Assembly (NCBI RefSeq): GCF_004217415.1
Contig: NZ_SHLI01000001.1
Span: forward strand, 186,001 to 250,000
Source: Spiribacter vilamensis
GTDB lineage: Bacteria; Pseudomonadota; Gammaproteobacteria; Nitrococcales; Nitrococcaceae
DNA: 64,000 nucleotides
Direction: 5' to 3'
The notes under the pieces are model-generated. The model saw nothing but the letters and a program-made list of their open reading frames with translations. It did not search any database and was not told the origin of the DNA. The translations under genes were made by a program, and so were the position numbers. Shown here piece by piece: positions 38,503 through 48,367 of the stretch. Position 1 is the first letter of the stretch, and each line of letters begins with the position of its first letter.

Positions 38503-39731
38503 TGCGGATTCTCGGCGTCGTTCATGCCCATCAGGTAGAGGACGCCATCCAGGCCGATCGTCGAGATGGCCTGGCGGGCGCTTCTCTGGACCAGAGGCTT
38601 GGCATGGAAGGCGATACCGAGGCCGGCGTTGCGCAACATGGGTAGGTCATTGGCGCCGTCGCCAACGGCAATGACCTGTGCAAGATCAATCTCCATGTCG
38701 CCGGCGAGGCGCTTGAGGAGCTCAGCCTTCCTTTCGGCGTCGACAATGCGGCCTGTCACTCGACCGGTGAGTCGACCGTTAGCGATTTCAAGCTGATTGG
38801 CGTAAACCGTGTCGAGGTTCAGCCGCGCCTGCAGGTAGCGCCCGAAAAATTCGAAGCCGCCGGAGATCACGGCGGTCCGATAACCGAGCATTTGCAGGGT
38901 CTTCAGCAGTCGCTCGGCACCTTCCGTGAGTGTCAACCGCTCGGCGACGCGCTCGAGGACGCTCTCCTCCAGCCCCTCTAACCAGGCAACGCGTTGGGTG
39001 AGGCTCTCGCGGAAATCGATTTCGCCGCGCATGGCCGCCGCGGTTATATCAGCCACCTTGTCACCTACTCCCGCCTCGCGTGCCAGCTCGTCGATAACCT
39101 CTTCGTGAATGAGGGTCGAGTCCATATCGAAGACCACGAGGCGCCGGTTGCGCCGGTAGAAGTTGTCTTGCTGGAAGGAAATATCGATGTCCATTTCCTG
39201 CGAAATGGACAGGAATTCCGCCTTCATTGCATCGGCATCATCGGGTTCACCCCGCAGGCTCAGCTCGAGGCAGGCGCGGCTCTCCGCGTGATCATCGTGG
39301 AGCGGGCTGCGAGCGGAAAGCCGGACGATATCCTCGATGTTGAGCCCGTGCTGCGTAGTGACGGTGGCGATACGCGCGATCTGACCGGCGGTAACCCGGC
39401 GGCCGAGCAGTGTCAGGACATAGGCCGGCTGACCCTCGCCTCGAACCCACTGTTGATACTCCGCCGGCGGTACGGGCTGGAAACGTACCCGCAGTTCGAG
39501 CTTGTGGGCCTCGTAGAGCAGGTCCTTGAGTACCGGTGCCGACGCCGTATCCCCCGAGAGCTTGATCAGTATGGCCAGCGCGAGATTCTCGTGGACCATC
39601 GCCTGGCTGATATCCAGCACCCGCACCTGGTAGTCGGTGAGTATCCCCATTAATGCCGCCGTGACGCCTGGCCGGTCGCTACCCGAAATGTTGACGAGGA
39701 TAATTTCGCTGGCGGGTTCGGTATCGCTCAT
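38499..39731 (-). CDS. serB: Phosphoserine phosphatase with N-terminal ACT domains
   Basis: The 410-residue protein carries two ACT-like domains (about residues 8-85 and 102-180) and a C-terminal HAD phosphatase with [31 protein letters not shown] and [17 protein letters not shown]. It makes serine from phosphoserine. The long two-ACT form is typical of Pseudomonas, unlike the shorter E. coli SerB. Convergent with rplS and divergent from msrB. Confidence 0.95.
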   Translation of the reverse strand: MSDTEPASEIILVNISGSDRPGVTAALMGILTDYQVRVLDISQAMVHENLALAILIKLSGDTASAPVLKDLLYEAHKLELRVRFQPVPPAEYQQWVRGEGQPAYVLTLLGRRVTAGQIARIATVTTQHGLNIEDIVRLSARSPLHDDHAESRACLELSLRGEPDDADAMKAEFLSISQEMDIDISFQQDNFYRRNRRLVVFDMDSTLIHEEVIDELAREAGVGDKVADITAAAMRGEIDFRESLTQRVAWLEGLEESVLERVAERLTLTEGAERLLKTLQMLGYRTAVISGGFEFFGRYLQARLNLDTVYANQLEIANGRLTGRVTGRIVDAERKAELLKRLAGDMEIDLAQVIAVGDGANDLPMLRNAGLGIAFHAKPLVQRSARQAISTIGLDGVLYLMGMNDAENPH

Positions 39732-39788
39732 GGAATTCGCTCACTGAATAATCGTCGGAATATTGTAGGTGAAATTACAAAGGAGCCC

Positions 39789-40202
39789 ATGCCCATGACT
39801 GACTCGACTGATCCGAAATCGACCGACTGGCGTGAGCGGCTGACGCCGGCCCAGTTCCGAGTGGCTCGCGAGGGCGGCACGGAGCCGCCGTTCAGTGGCG
39901 AGTACAACAATCTGAAGGCCGACGGCATGTTCCATTGTGTCTGTTGCGGGAAGCTGTTGTTCGATAGCCGGCAGAAATTCGACTCTGGCACTGGCTGGCC
40001 GAGCTTCTGGTCGCCGGCGAATGATGATGCCGTCGCCACCGAGAGCGACGGGAGCATGGGGATGCGTCGCACCGAGGTGCACTGCCCGGAATGCCAGGCG
40101 CATCTCGGCCACGTTTTCCCGGATGGTCCCGAGCCCACCGGGCTGCGTTACTGCATCAACTCCGTGTCGCTACGCTTTGAGGCTCGCGACGGCAATGATT
40201 GA
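39789..40202 (+). CDS. msrB: Peptide-methionine (R)-S-oxide reductase
   Basis: The 137-residue protein has the two zinc CxxC pairs (HCVCCGK and HCPECQAH), the GWPSFW substrate pocket and the catalytic cysteine in [10 protein letters not shown]. It repairs methionine-R-sulfoxide. AGGAG at 39781-39785 is only three bases from ATG 39789 but nine from ATG 39795, so the protein may start two residues later (MTDSTDP). Confidence 0.95.
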   Translation: MPMTDSTDPKSTDWRERLTPAQFRVAREGGTEPPFSGEYNNLKADGMFHCVCCGKLLFDSRQKFDSGTGWPSFWSPANDDAVATESDGSMGMRRTEVHCPECQAHLGHVFPDGPEPTGLRYCINSVSLRFEARDGND

Positions 40203-40205
40203 GGC

Positions 40206-40235
40206 TTGTCGCCGTGCATCAAGCCTCGGTATAGT
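40206..40235 (+). promoter_or_regulatory. Candidate promoter with overlapping inverted repeat before the acetolactate synthase gene
   Basis: TTGTCG (40206-40211), 18 bases, TATAGT (40230-40235). A perfect 8-base inverted repeat GAGGCTTG/CAAGCCTC (40201-40208 and 40220-40227) overlaps the -35 and spacer; it could be an operator or the msrB 3' hairpin. Confidence 0.4.
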
Positions 40236-40269
40236 CGATTGGATAAGTTACTGATTTCAGGATTTCACC

Positions 40270-42159
40270 ATGAACGAACCGGCTCCCCATCTCGACCCCG
40301 AGCAGACCGACCAGACGCCCCGGCACAAGTCGGGCCATCCTCGCGCCGGCGAGGCGATGAGTGGGGCCGAGATGGTCGTCGAGGTAATGGCGCAGGAGGG
40401 AGTCGATACCGTCTTCGGCTACAGCGGTGGTGCGATCCTGCCGACCTACGACGCCGTTTTCCGCTACAACGAGCGTGAGCGCACCGAGACGGACCGGGAC
40501 CCGATGCAACTGGTGGTTCCCGCCAACGAGCAGGGCGCCGGCTTCATGGCGGCCGGTTATGCGCGCAGTACCGGTAAGGTCGGCTGCTTTCTGGTGACGT
40601 CGGGACCGGGGGCAACCAACACGGTAACGCCCATCCGTGACTGCATGGCCGATTCGGTGCCCGTGGTCGGGATCACGGGGCAGGTGGCGCGCGCCGCGAT
40701 GGGTACCGACGCCTTCCAGGAGGCTCCCATCGTCAACATCATGGGGAACTGCGCGAAGCATGTCTTTCTGGTCACCCGTCCGGAACAGCTCGAGGAGACT
40801 ATCCGCACGGCATTCGAGGTAGCGCGCTCCGGCAGGCCGGGGCCGGTTGTCGTCGACCTGCCGAAAGACGTTCAGAACTGGGTCGGAGAGTTCAAGGGCG
40901 ATGGTCTGCTGGGAATCCGCGGCTATCGCCAGCGGATGGAATCACTGCGTCAGACACCCCTTGCCGAGGCCAAGGCCCGACAGTTCTTCGAGATGCTCGG
41001 GCAGTCACGTCGGCCGCTCTTGTATGTGGGTGGCGGCGCAATCCATGGTGAGGGTAGCGCGGCACTGACGGCTCTCGCCCACGAGTACGGGATCCCCAGC
41101 GTGAGCACCCTGATGGGGCTGGGAGCCGTCGATACTACCGATGATCTGCATCTTCACATGCTCGGCATGCATGGGACGGCCTACGCCAACTACGCGGTGG
41201 AAGACTGCGATTTCATCATTGCCGTTGGGTCCCGATTCGATGACCGTGTCGCGGCGAAAGCGGAGCTGTTCGCTCCGAACGCGGAGAATATCGCGCATAT
41301 CGATATCGACGCCGCCGAGATCGGTAAGGTCAAAAAGGTCACCTGGTCGCATGTCGGCGAGGCGGGCAGCACGCTCCACCAGCTCCTTGAACACGGACGC
41401 AGCATGGGCTTCAGTGCCGATTACGACGCCTGGGGCGAGCATTGCCGGACGCTGCGGGAGCGTCATCCGATGGATTTCAAGCGGGACGGCGAGCTCATCC
41501 AGCCGCAGGCGGTGATGCGGGCGCTGAATGACCTGACCGGGGGCAATGCGATCATCACCACCGGTGTCGGCCAGCATCAGATGTGGGCGGCGCAGTACCT
41601 GGATTACTGTCGCCCGCGACTATGGCTGACGTCCGGCTCCATGGGCACCATGGGGTTCGGGCTGCCGGCAGCGATTGGCGCCCAGTTCGCCAATCCCGGT
41701 GAGTTGGTGATCGACATCGATGGCGACGGCAGTCTGCGCATGAATCTCGGCGAGATGGAGACGGTGACGACCTATGGTCTGCCGGTGAAGATCCTGCTAC
41801 TCAACAATGTCGGCGATGGCATGGTGCGGCAGTGGCAAAAACTCTACTTCGGCGACCGTTTTTCGGGGAGTGACAAGTCCCTGCACCGCAAGAACTTTAT
41901 CAAGGCGGCCGAGGCCGATGGCTTCGAGTTTGCCCGCAGTGTTTCCGATCCTGCCGAGATGGCCACTACGCTTGAGGCGTTTATCCAGTTCGATGGTCCG
42001 GCCTTCCTTGAGGTGGGCGTCGACCCCGATACATCGGTCTATCCGATGGTTGGTCCGGGGATGGGCTACAAGCAGATGGTGACCGGTGAGTACATTCCTG
42101 GCCGGGAAATCCCGGAGATCGGCCGCCACGGACGGGTTAATCCCAGCGAGGCCTTCTGA
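40270..42159 (+). CDS. ilvB: Acetolactate synthase large subunit
   Basis: The 629-residue ThDP/FAD enzyme makes acetolactate for valine/leucine or acetohydroxybutyrate for isoleucine. The ThDP glutamate is in ANEQGAGFMAAGYARS, and the metal/ThDP motif runs from DGDGSLRMNLGEM to LLLNN. It is longer than E. coli enzymes (about 560) because of a hydrophilic 30-residue N-terminal extension and an extended C terminus. The usual small regulatory subunit (ilvN/ilvH) and ilvC are not adjacent; htpG follows. A start near residue 30 (MSGAEMVVEV) is possible. Confidence 0.93.
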   Translation: MNEPAPHLDPEQTDQTPRHKSGHPRAGEAMSGAEMVVEVMAQEGVDTVFGYSGGAILPTYDAVFRYNERERTETDRDPMQLVVPANEQGAGFMAAGYARSTGKVGCFLVTSGPGATNTVTPIRDCMADSVPVVGITGQVARAAMGTDAFQEAPIVNIMGNCAKHVFLVTRPEQLEETIRTAFEVARSGRPGPVVVDLPKDVQNWVGEFKGDGLLGIRGYRQRMESLRQTPLAEAKARQFFEMLGQSRRPLLYVGGGAIHGEGSAALTALAHEYGIPSVSTLMGLGAVDTTDDLHLHMLGMHGTAYANYAVEDCDFIIAVGSRFDDRVAAKAELFAPNAENIAHIDIDAAEIGKVKKVTWSHVGEAGSTLHQLLEHGRSMGFSADYDAWGEHCRTLRERHPMDFKRDGELIQPQAVMRALNDLTGGNAIITTGVGQHQMWAAQYLDYCRPRLWLTSGSMGTMGFGLPAAIGAQFANPGELVIDIDGDGSLRMNLGEMETVTTYGLPVKILLLNNVGDGMVRQWQKLYFGDRFSGSDKSLHRKNFIKAAEADGFEFARSVSDPAEMATTLEAFIQFDGPAFLEVGVDPDTSVYPMVGPGMGYKQMVTGEYIPGREIPEIGRHGRVNPSEAF

Positions 42160-42164
42160 CCGCC

Positions 42165-42193
42165 GTTGAAAAAGGGGGCGCCCGCCCCCACTA
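42165..42193 (+). promoter_or_regulatory. Sigma32-like heat-shock promoter before htpG
   Basis: GTTGAAA (42165-42171), a 14-base spacer, and CCCCACTA (42186-42193) resemble the RpoH consensus CTTGAAA-N11-16-CCCCATnT. The inferred start is about 30 bases before the htpG ATG. The spacer and -10 also form a GGGGGCG/CGCCCCC palindrome. htpG belongs to the sigma32 regulon in E. coli, which supports the reading. Confidence 0.5.
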
Positions 42194-42226
42194 CGCGGTC
42201 AGGTTCGGGACAAAACGGAAACAGGA

Positions 42227-44092
42227 ATGAGTAACGAAGAGAAAGCCGCGGAAACCTACGAATTTCAGGCCGAGGTCCGGCAGCTGCTGGATCTGATGAT
42301 CCACTCCCTCTACAGCAACCGCGAGATATTCCTCAGGGAGCTCGTTTCCAACGCTGCGGATGCCGCCGACCGGCTGCGCTTCGAGGCACTGCAGGACAAG
42401 ACACTGCTCGAGGACGATCCGGATCCGCGGGTGTCGATCGCGGTCGACAACGACGCGCGCACGGTGACGATCAGTGACAACGGCATCGGTATGAACCGTG
42501 CGGATGTCATCGACAACCTCGGCACCATCGCGCGCTCCGGGACCCGACGCTTTCTCGACGCGATGACCGGCGACCAGAAACAGGATGCCCAGCTTATCGG
42601 GCAGTTCGGCGTCGGGTTCTATTCCGCTTTCATCGTTGCCGATCAGGTGACCGTGCATACCCGCCGCGCCGGCGAAGCGGCTGACCAGGGTGTTCTCTGG
42701 CGCTCGGACGGGAAGGGGGAGTTCAGCCTCGAATCACTCCCGCGCGATCGGCGAGGCACGGCGGTCACTCTCCACCTGGCCGAAGGTCAGGATGAGTTCC
42801 TCGATCGCAATCGGCTGCGCCAGATCGTGCGTCGCTACTCCGATCACATCGCGTTGCCCATCGAGCTCGAAAACGAGCAGGGCGAGATGGAAACGGCCAA
42901 CCAGGCGTCCGCGATGTGGATGCGGCCCAAATCCGAGATTACCGACGAAGAGTATCGCCAGTTCTATCAGCAGCTCAGTTACGATCCGGAGCCGCCACTG
43001 GAGTGGATTCACAATAAGGTGGAGGGCAATCAGTCCTACACCTCGCTGCTGTTCATACCGGCCCAGCGACCGTTTGATCTCTTCGAGCCGGACTCCAGTC
43101 AGGGCCTGCGTCTCTACGTGCGTCGCGTGTTCATCATGGAAGACCGGGACAGCCGCCTTCTGCCCCGTTATCTGCGCTTCGTGCGCGGACTGGTCGACTC
43201 GGACGACCTGCCGCTCAACGTCTCGCGGGAACTGCTGCAGCACAACAAGCTGGTTGATCGCATTCGGGGCGCCTCGGTCAAGCGCGTGCTCGATACCCTT
43301 GAGCGCATGGCGCGGGATGACAACGATCGCTACGCGCGTTTCTGGGAGGCATTCGGGACCGTACTCAAGGAAGGTCCCGTGGAAGATCCCGCCAACGCCG
43401 AGAAAGTCGCCGGTCTGCTGCGCTTTCATTCGACCCATGGCGACGGTGGCTCGAGTGTCGGCCTTTCCGACTATGTCGGCCGCATGCACGAGGGGCAGAA
43501 GGCGATCTATTACCTGACCGGCGAGAGCCTGGCAGCGGTACGCAACAGCCCGCATCTGGAGGTATTCCGCCAGCGCAACATCGAGGTGCTTCTGCTCGCG
43601 GAGCCGGTGGACGAGTGGCTGGTCGCCCACCTCACGGAATTCAATGGTACCCCGCTGCAGAGCGTGGCAAAGGGCGATCTGGAAATCGACGAGCTCGGCG
43701 GTGCCGATGATGAGACTCCGAAACAGCCGGAGACGAGCGAATCGGTCGAAGCGCTTATCGCCCGCATTGGTGAGGCGCTGGGAGACCGGGTTTCGGCGGT
43801 TCGCGCCAGTAGCCGACTGACCGACTCGCCGGCCTGTATTGTCGTGGGTGACCACGAGTTCGGACTGAACATGCAGCGTATGCTCAAGGCCGCCGGCCAC
43901 GAACTCCCGCAGCAGCCGCCGGTACTGGAGATCAACCCGCAGCATTCGATCATCCAGCGCCTGGCCGAAGACGGAAACGCGCCGCTCGATGAGTGGGCTT
44001 CATTGCTCCTCGAGCAGTCAATGCTCATGGACGGGGGGCGTCTGGAAGATCCGGCGAGCTTCGTCCGGCGCATGAACCGGTTGCTCGACTGA
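42227..44092 (+). CDS. htpG: Molecular chaperone HtpG (Hsp90)
   Basis: The 621-residue protein shows the GHKL ATPase motifs: EIFLRELVSNAADAADRLRF, DNGIGMNRADVIDNLGTIARSGT and GQFGVGFYSAFIVAD, the middle-domain arginine region (LPLNVSRELLQ) and the C-terminal dimerisation domain. Length agrees with E. coli HtpG (624). It is preceded by a sigma32-like promoter and its stop overlaps the minC start by one base. Confidence 0.97.
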   Translation: MSNEEKAAETYEFQAEVRQLLDLMIHSLYSNREIFLRELVSNAADAADRLRFEALQDKTLLEDDPDPRVSIAVDNDARTVTISDNGIGMNRADVIDNLGTIARSGTRRFLDAMTGDQKQDAQLIGQFGVGFYSAFIVADQVTVHTRRAGEAADQGVLWRSDGKGEFSLESLPRDRRGTAVTLHLAEGQDEFLDRNRLRQIVRRYSDHIALPIELENEQGEMETANQASAMWMRPKSEITDEEYRQFYQQLSYDPEPPLEWIHNKVEGNQSYTSLLFIPAQRPFDLFEPDSSQGLRLYVRRVFIMEDRDSRLLPRYLRFVRGLVDSDDLPLNVSRELLQHNKLVDRIRGASVKRVLDTLERMARDDNDRYARFWEAFGTVLKEGPVEDPANAEKVAGLLRFHSTHGDGGSSVGLSDYVGRMHEGQKAIYYLTGESLAAVRNSPHLEVFRQRNIEVLLLAEPVDEWLVAHLTEFNGTPLQSVAKGDLEIDELGGADDETPKQPETSESVEALIARIGEALGDRVSAVRASSRLTDSPACIVVGDHEFGLNMQRMLKAAGHELPQQPPVLEINPQHSIIQRLAEDGNAPLDEWASLLLEQSMLMDGGRLEDPASFVRRMNRLLD

Positions 44093-44802
44093 TGGCGGTG
44101 ACCGAACGCTCCGGAGCGGCCTTTGAACTCAAGGGTCGTATGACCACCCTGACCGTACTGCGGGTGCTGACACCGGATCCAGCGGCACTGTTCCTGCAGC
44201 TTGACGCACGACTCGCACAGGCGCCGGATTTCTTCGACGGCATGCCGCTGGTGCTGGTGCCGGCTGACGGCATCAAGATCGACCCCGATGCCCTGACGAA
44301 ACTGGTGGCCGGCCTTCGTGACCGGCACCTGTTGCCTGTGGCCGCTGCCGGGATGAAGGCACAGGAGGCGGCGACGGCCGGACTGGGGGTCATCAGCAAC
44401 CTCGATGAACCGCGCACGGAGGCCGCGGAAGCGATACCGAGTGAACGCCGCGAGCGGCCAGCGCCAACGGCTACCGGCGCGGCGCGACTGGTAAGCCAGC
44501 CGGTGCGCTCCGGCCAGCAGGTGTACGCCCGGGGCGGCGATCTGATCGTCACTGCGCCGGTCAGTGCCGGTGCAGAACTGATGGCCGATGGCCATATTCA
44601 TGTCTACGATACATTGCGTGGACGGGCGCTGGCAGGTGTGCAGGGCGACGAGAATGCGCGTATCTTTTGTCGATCGTTGCAGGCGGAACTGGTAGCGGTC
44701 GCCGGGCACTATCGGCTGAGTGACCAGATCAACGCCGAACTCCGTGACGCCCCGGCCATGGTCTGGCTGCGCGACGGAGAGCTGGAACTCAACGCGCTCT
44801 GA
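44092..44802 (+). CDS. minC: Septum-site inhibitor MinC
   Basis: The 236-residue protein has the N-terminal FtsZ-inhibiting domain (about residues 1-105, FELKGRMTTLTVLRVL), a short linker and the beta-helical C-terminal domain (QPVRSGQQVYARGGDLIVTAPVS; DGHIHVYDTLRGRALAG) that binds MinD. Start ATG overlaps the htpG TGA by one base; a frame back to 43993 is htpG shadow. First gene of minCDE. Confidence 0.95.
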   Translation: MAVTERSGAAFELKGRMTTLTVLRVLTPDPAALFLQLDARLAQAPDFFDGMPLVLVPADGIKIDPDALTKLVAGLRDRHLLPVAAAGMKAQEAATAGLGVISNLDEPRTEAAEAIPSERRERPAPTATGAARLVSQPVRSGQQVYARGGDLIVTAPVSAGAELMADGHIHVYDTLRGRALAGVQGDENARIFCRSLQAELVAVAGHYRLSDQINAELRDAPAMVWLRDGELELNAL

Positions 44803-44818
44803 TAATCGGGAGGTGACT

Positions 44819-45625
44819 GTGGCGCGAATCGTGGTTGTGACATCGGGCAAGGGGGGCGTTGGTAAGACGACCACCAGTGCTGCATTCGGGGCGGGACTCG
44901 CCCGAGCGGGCTATAAAACGGTCGTCGTCGACTTCGACGTGGGGCTACGCAACCTTGACCTCATTATGGGCTGTGAGCGGCGGGTCGTTTACGATTTCGT
45001 CAATGTGATCAATGGCGAGGCCAATCTCAACCAGGCCCTGATCCGCGACAAGCGGGTTACTGGGCTCGAGATCCTCCCGGCTTCCCAGACCCGCGACAAG
45101 GACGCGCTGACATTTGAGGGGGTCCAGTCGGTCCTCGAGACGCTTGCAAGCACCCATGACTATGTCATTTGTGACTCCCCGGCAGGCATCGAGCGCGGCG
45201 CCCATCTGGCAATGTACTTCGCCGATGATGCCCTCGTGGTCACCAATCCCGAGGTGTCATCGGTCCGCGACTCCGACCGGGTGCTGGGGCTCCTGTCCAG
45301 CAAGACGCGTCGCGCGGAGCAGGGAGACGATCCCGTCAGGGAGCATCTGGTGGTTACCCGCTATGCCCCATCGCGCGTGGGCAAAGGCGAGATGCTTAGT
45401 ATCGAGGACGTTTGCGAGATCCTGTCGATCGATCTGCTCGGCGTTGTCCCCGAGTCCACCGCGGTGCTTAACGCCTCGAACGCTGGTGTGCCGGTGATCA
45501 TGGAAGAGAAAACGGACGCCGGACAGGCCTACGCGGATATCGTCGCGCGTTATCTCGGTGAAGAGCGTGATCAGCGTTTTCTGACCGAGAAGAAGAGCCT
45601 GTTCGGTCGGCTGTTCAAGGGCTAA
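44819..45625 (+). CDS. minD: Septum-site ATPase MinD
   Basis: The 268-residue ATPase has the deviant Walker [39 protein letters not shown] and the C-terminal amphipathic membrane-targeting helix ([12 protein letters not shown]). It recruits MinC and MinE to the inner membrane. The start is GTG 44819 with GGGAGGTG upstream. Confidence 0.97.
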   Translation: MARIVVVTSGKGGVGKTTTSAAFGAGLARAGYKTVVVDFDVGLRNLDLIMGCERRVVYDFVNVINGEANLNQALIRDKRVTGLEILPASQTRDKDALTFEGVQSVLETLASTHDYVICDSPAGIERGAHLAMYFADDALVVTNPEVSSVRDSDRVLGLLSSKTRRAEQGDDPVREHLVVTRYAPSRVGKGEMLSIEDVCEILSIDLLGVVPESTAVLNASNAGVPVIMEEKTDAGQAYADIVARYLGEERDQRFLTEKKSLFGRLFKG

Positions 45626-45629
45626 CGCA

Positions 45630-45884
45630 ATGGCTTTCCTGGACTATTTCCGCTCAGAGAAGAAACGCAGTGCCTCCGTCGCGAAGGAGCGACTGCAAGT
45701 GATCGTGGCCCGCGAGCGGGGTAACCGCGGCGGTCCGGATTATCTCCCGGCCCTCCAGCAGGAAATCCTGGAGGTTATTCGTCGCTACATCGAAGTCGAG
45801 GACGACGCGGTGCGGATCGAAGTGGATCGCGAGGGGGACTGCGAAGTACTGGAGTTGAACGTAACCCTGCCCGACAGCGAATAG
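45630..45884 (+). CDS. minE: Min topological specificity factor MinE
   Basis: The 84-residue protein starts with the membrane- and MinD-binding [23 protein letters not shown] helix region and ends with the dimerising topological domain ([19 protein letters not shown]). It stimulates MinD ATPase to drive pole-to-pole oscillation. Four bases separate it from minD. Confidence 0.97.
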   Translation: MAFLDYFRSEKKRSASVAKERLQVIVARERGNRGGPDYLPALQQEILEVIRRYIEVEDDAVRIEVDREGDCEVLELNVTLPDSE

Positions 45885-45903
45885 GCGGGCGTTCGGCGAC
45901 CGC

Positions 45904-47517
45904 TCAGGTCTCGCTCTGGGCGGTCACATCCACTTTCATCTGTAACTCCTGTCCGGGTTGCAGATAGGTGCCGGGACTCAGCTCGTTCCATCGTCTCAGG
46001 TCACCGACGCTGACATTGAACTGGCGCGCGATCCTGTATAGGGAATCACCCTGCCGTACGGAATAGGTCACCGACTGCAAACGACTTGACGCGGCAATAC
46101 TGCTGGCGTCGCGGGACCGGGTCCACACGACCAACTGCTCACCCACTTTGAGCGTGTCCCCGGGGGCCATGCCGTTCCAGCTCGCCAGTTCCCGCACCCC
46201 CACATTGAAACGCCTGGCGATGCCCCAGAGGCTGTCGCCGGATCGGACCGCGTAGCGCCGCCGCTCGCCATCTCCCCGGCTGCGGTCGCGGGTGGCCTGT
46301 CGACGCGCGCCCGCGGTCATCGCATACTCACCGCTCGGGCGGCTGGCGATCGGTACGAGCAGGTGATCGCCTCGACGGATCGTGTCGCCGTCGAGCTGGT
46401 TCGCATCGCGGAGGGACGCTACCGTTGTGTGATATTCGTCGGCAATGCCTCCCAGGGTGTCGCCCCGACCGATTCGGTGCCGTTGCCAGCGCATCCACGC
46501 GGTTTCGGGTGTGCCCTCCAGTGCCTGCCGGAATCGGGGTGCGTGGTCTTTTGGCAGGAGTAGACGATGAGGCCCGGATGGTGGCGTGGCCCAGCGGTTG
46601 TAGCCCGGGTTGAGCTGATAGAGGGTCTCCATATCGATATTGGCCAGTTCGGCCGCCAGTGCGAGATCGATCTGGCGGTCAAGGTCAACGGCGATCACCA
46701 CCGGGTCGTTCGGGATCGGTTCCAGCTCGACGCCATGCGCCGACGGATTCGCCACCAGCTCACTGATTGCCAGCAGCCGTGGGACGTAGTTCATGGTCTC
46801 GCGGGGCAGGTCAAGCGACCAGTAATCGGTCGGGCGGCCGGCCTGGCGATTACGCTCGATCGCCCGCAGTACTGTGCCTTCTCCGGCGTTGTAAGCGGCG
46901 GTGGCGAGGAGCCAGTCACCCTCGAACATCTCGCCGAGGTAGCTGAGATAGGTTACCGCTGCGGCGGTGGCGGCGAGTACATCGCGCCGGCCGTCATACC
47001 ACCAGTTCTGCGCCAGGCCGTAATGCCGACCGGTGGCAGGGACGAATTGCCAGATGCCGGCCGCACTGCCGTGGGAATAGGCGAATGGCCGGAATGCACT
47101 CTCGATAATCGGCAGCAGTGCCAGCTCCAGCGGCATATCGCGGGACTCGAGTGTCTCGACGATATGATAGAGATAAGGACGGGCGCGCTGCGACACCCGC
47201 CGCCAGTAGTCGCCATAGGTGGCGTAGTCGGCCAGCTGGCGGCGCACACGCTGATTGTCGTGGTCGGGGATGGCGTATCCACGCCGGATCCGTTCCCAGA
47301 CATCGGTCGCCGTTTCCGCCGTGTCCCCGGCGGCATCAGCATCGCTCGCGTCATGTGGCGATCCCGGGCCGGTCATGGGGTGTGCGGCGGCGCCGGCCGG
47401 GGATCCGCCGGAAGACGCCGCCTTGTCGGCGCCGGGAGATGTCGTTTGCTCGGAGACACCGGCGCAGCCGGCGATTAGAAAGACCGTCAGTAGCGGTCCA
47501 AAGCAGTAGCGGTTCAA
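45904..47517 (-). CDS. mltD: Membrane-bound lytic murein transglycosylase D
   Basis: The 537-residue lipoprotein starts at TTG 47517, with GAGGA seven bases upstream, and its lipobox LIAGC places the lipidated cysteine at residue 18. The SLT domain shows the catalytic glutamate in PIIESAFRPFAYSHG followed by SAAGIWQFVPATGR, then AAYNAGEG. Three C-terminal LysM motifs (for example VRSGDSLWGIARRFNVG and VRQGDSLYRIARQFNVS) bind glycan. The frame extends to 47931 but that part is antisense to gloB. It lies ten bases after gloB, as in E. coli. Confidence 0.94.
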   Translation of the reverse strand: MNRYCFGPLLTVFLIAGCAGVSEQTTSPGADKAASSGGSPAGAAAHPMTGPGSPHDASDADAAGDTAETATDVWERIRRGYAIPDHDNQRVRRQLADYATYGDYWRRVSQRARPYLYHIVETLESRDMPLELALLPIIESAFRPFAYSHGSAAGIWQFVPATGRHYGLAQNWWYDGRRDVLAATAAAVTYLSYLGEMFEGDWLLATAAYNAGEGTVLRAIERNRQAGRPTDYWSLDLPRETMNYVPRLLAISELVANPSAHGVELEPIPNDPVVIAVDLDRQIDLALAAELANIDMETLYQLNPGYNRWATPPSGPHRLLLPKDHAPRFRQALEGTPETAWMRWQRHRIGRGDTLGGIADEYHTTVASLRDANQLDGDTIRRGDHLLVPIASRPSGEYAMTAGARRQATRDRSRGDGERRRYAVRSGDSLWGIARRFNVGVRELASWNGMAPGDTLKVGEQLVVWTRSRDASSIAASSRLQSVTYSVRQGDSLYRIARQFNVSVGDLRRWNELSPGTYLQPGQELQMKVDVTAQSET

Positions 47518-47527
47518 GGGAGGGTCC

Positions 47528-48295
47528 TCAGAAGTGATCTTTCCAGTCGCGGAGGATGGCGAAGACATCTGCCGGGCCCTCGGGAACGCGTCCCGCGCGC
47601 TCGGTCGCATGCCGTACGACCGCCGCGCTGTCCCAGCGCAGGAATGGATTGGTGGCACGCTCCTCGCCGATCGTGGAGGGCACCGTAATGGCACCGCGCC
47701 GACGCTGTTCACGCACACGCTCCAGGCGTGCCTGCAGCGCCTCGTTCTCGGGCTCGGCGGCGACAGCGAATTCGAGGTTTGCCTGCGTGTACTCGTGCCC
47801 GCAATAGACAGCAGTGTCTGCGGGCAGGTCGCGTAACGTGGCGAGATAGCCCTGCATGGGCGCTGGCGTGCCCTCGAACATGCGGCCACAGCCGCCCGCG
47901 AAAAGCGCATCGCCGGCGAAAAGCACGCCATCGCCCCGATAGGCGATATGGTCCAGGGTATGTCCGGGGACCGCGAGCACTTCCAGCGGCATATCTATCC
48001 CGTCAGGCACAAGCCGGTCGCCGGCCCGAAGCGGGTGGGTAAGACAGGGGATGTTACTGTCCGCCGGTCCGTAGACCGGTATAGCGTCCGCCAGAAGCCC
48101 CTCAACGCCGGCAACATGATCGCCATGGTGATGCGTGATCAGGATCGCGCTCAATTGCAGCCCGAGGCTTTCGAGTGCGCGGGCCACCGGCGCCGTGTCG
48201 CCGGGATCGACAACGATCGCTCCGGAAGACTGTGACTCGTGGATGAGCCACGTATAATTGTCCTTGAGAACGGGGATTGGGGTAATTTCAATCAT
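47528..48295 (-). CDS. gloB: Hydroxyacylglutathione hydrolase (glyoxalase II)
   Basis: The 255-residue metallo-beta-lactamase-fold enzyme has the di-metal motif THHHGDHVAGV, further ligands in AVPGHTLDHIAY, FAGDALFAGGCGRMFEG and YCGHEYTQANLEFA. It hydrolyses S-lactoylglutathione from the methylglyoxal pathway. Divergent from the methyltransferase-rnhA-dnaQ group with about 70 bp between starts. Confidence 0.96.
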   Translation of the reverse strand: MIEITPIPVLKDNYTWLIHESQSSGAIVVDPGDTAPVARALESLGLQLSAILITHHHGDHVAGVEGLLADAIPVYGPADSNIPCLTHPLRAGDRLVPDGIDMPLEVLAVPGHTLDHIAYRGDGVLFAGDALFAGGCGRMFEGTPAPMQGYLATLRDLPADTAVYCGHEYTQANLEFAVAAEPENEALQARLERVREQRRRGAITVPSTIGEERATNPFLRWDSAAVVRHATERAGRVPEGPADVFAILRDWKDHF

Positions 48296-48367
48296 TGCCG
48301 CATGCTACCCCGACCGAACAATCGCCTCAATTGGCAATCTCCGGTCAACCGCAGGGAGGAGTCATCA

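Noticed and set aside
42175-42190. GGGGGCG/CGCCCCC hairpin as a terminator for the acetolactate synthase gene
   Set aside because: No T-run follows on the plus strand, and the bases are better explained by the sigma32-like promoter; a T-run exists only for minus-strand transcription, where no gene ends.
47518-47931. Possible 138-residue N-terminal extension of mltD
   Set aside because: It is antisense to gloB; a lipobox and ribosome site fit the TTG at 47517.
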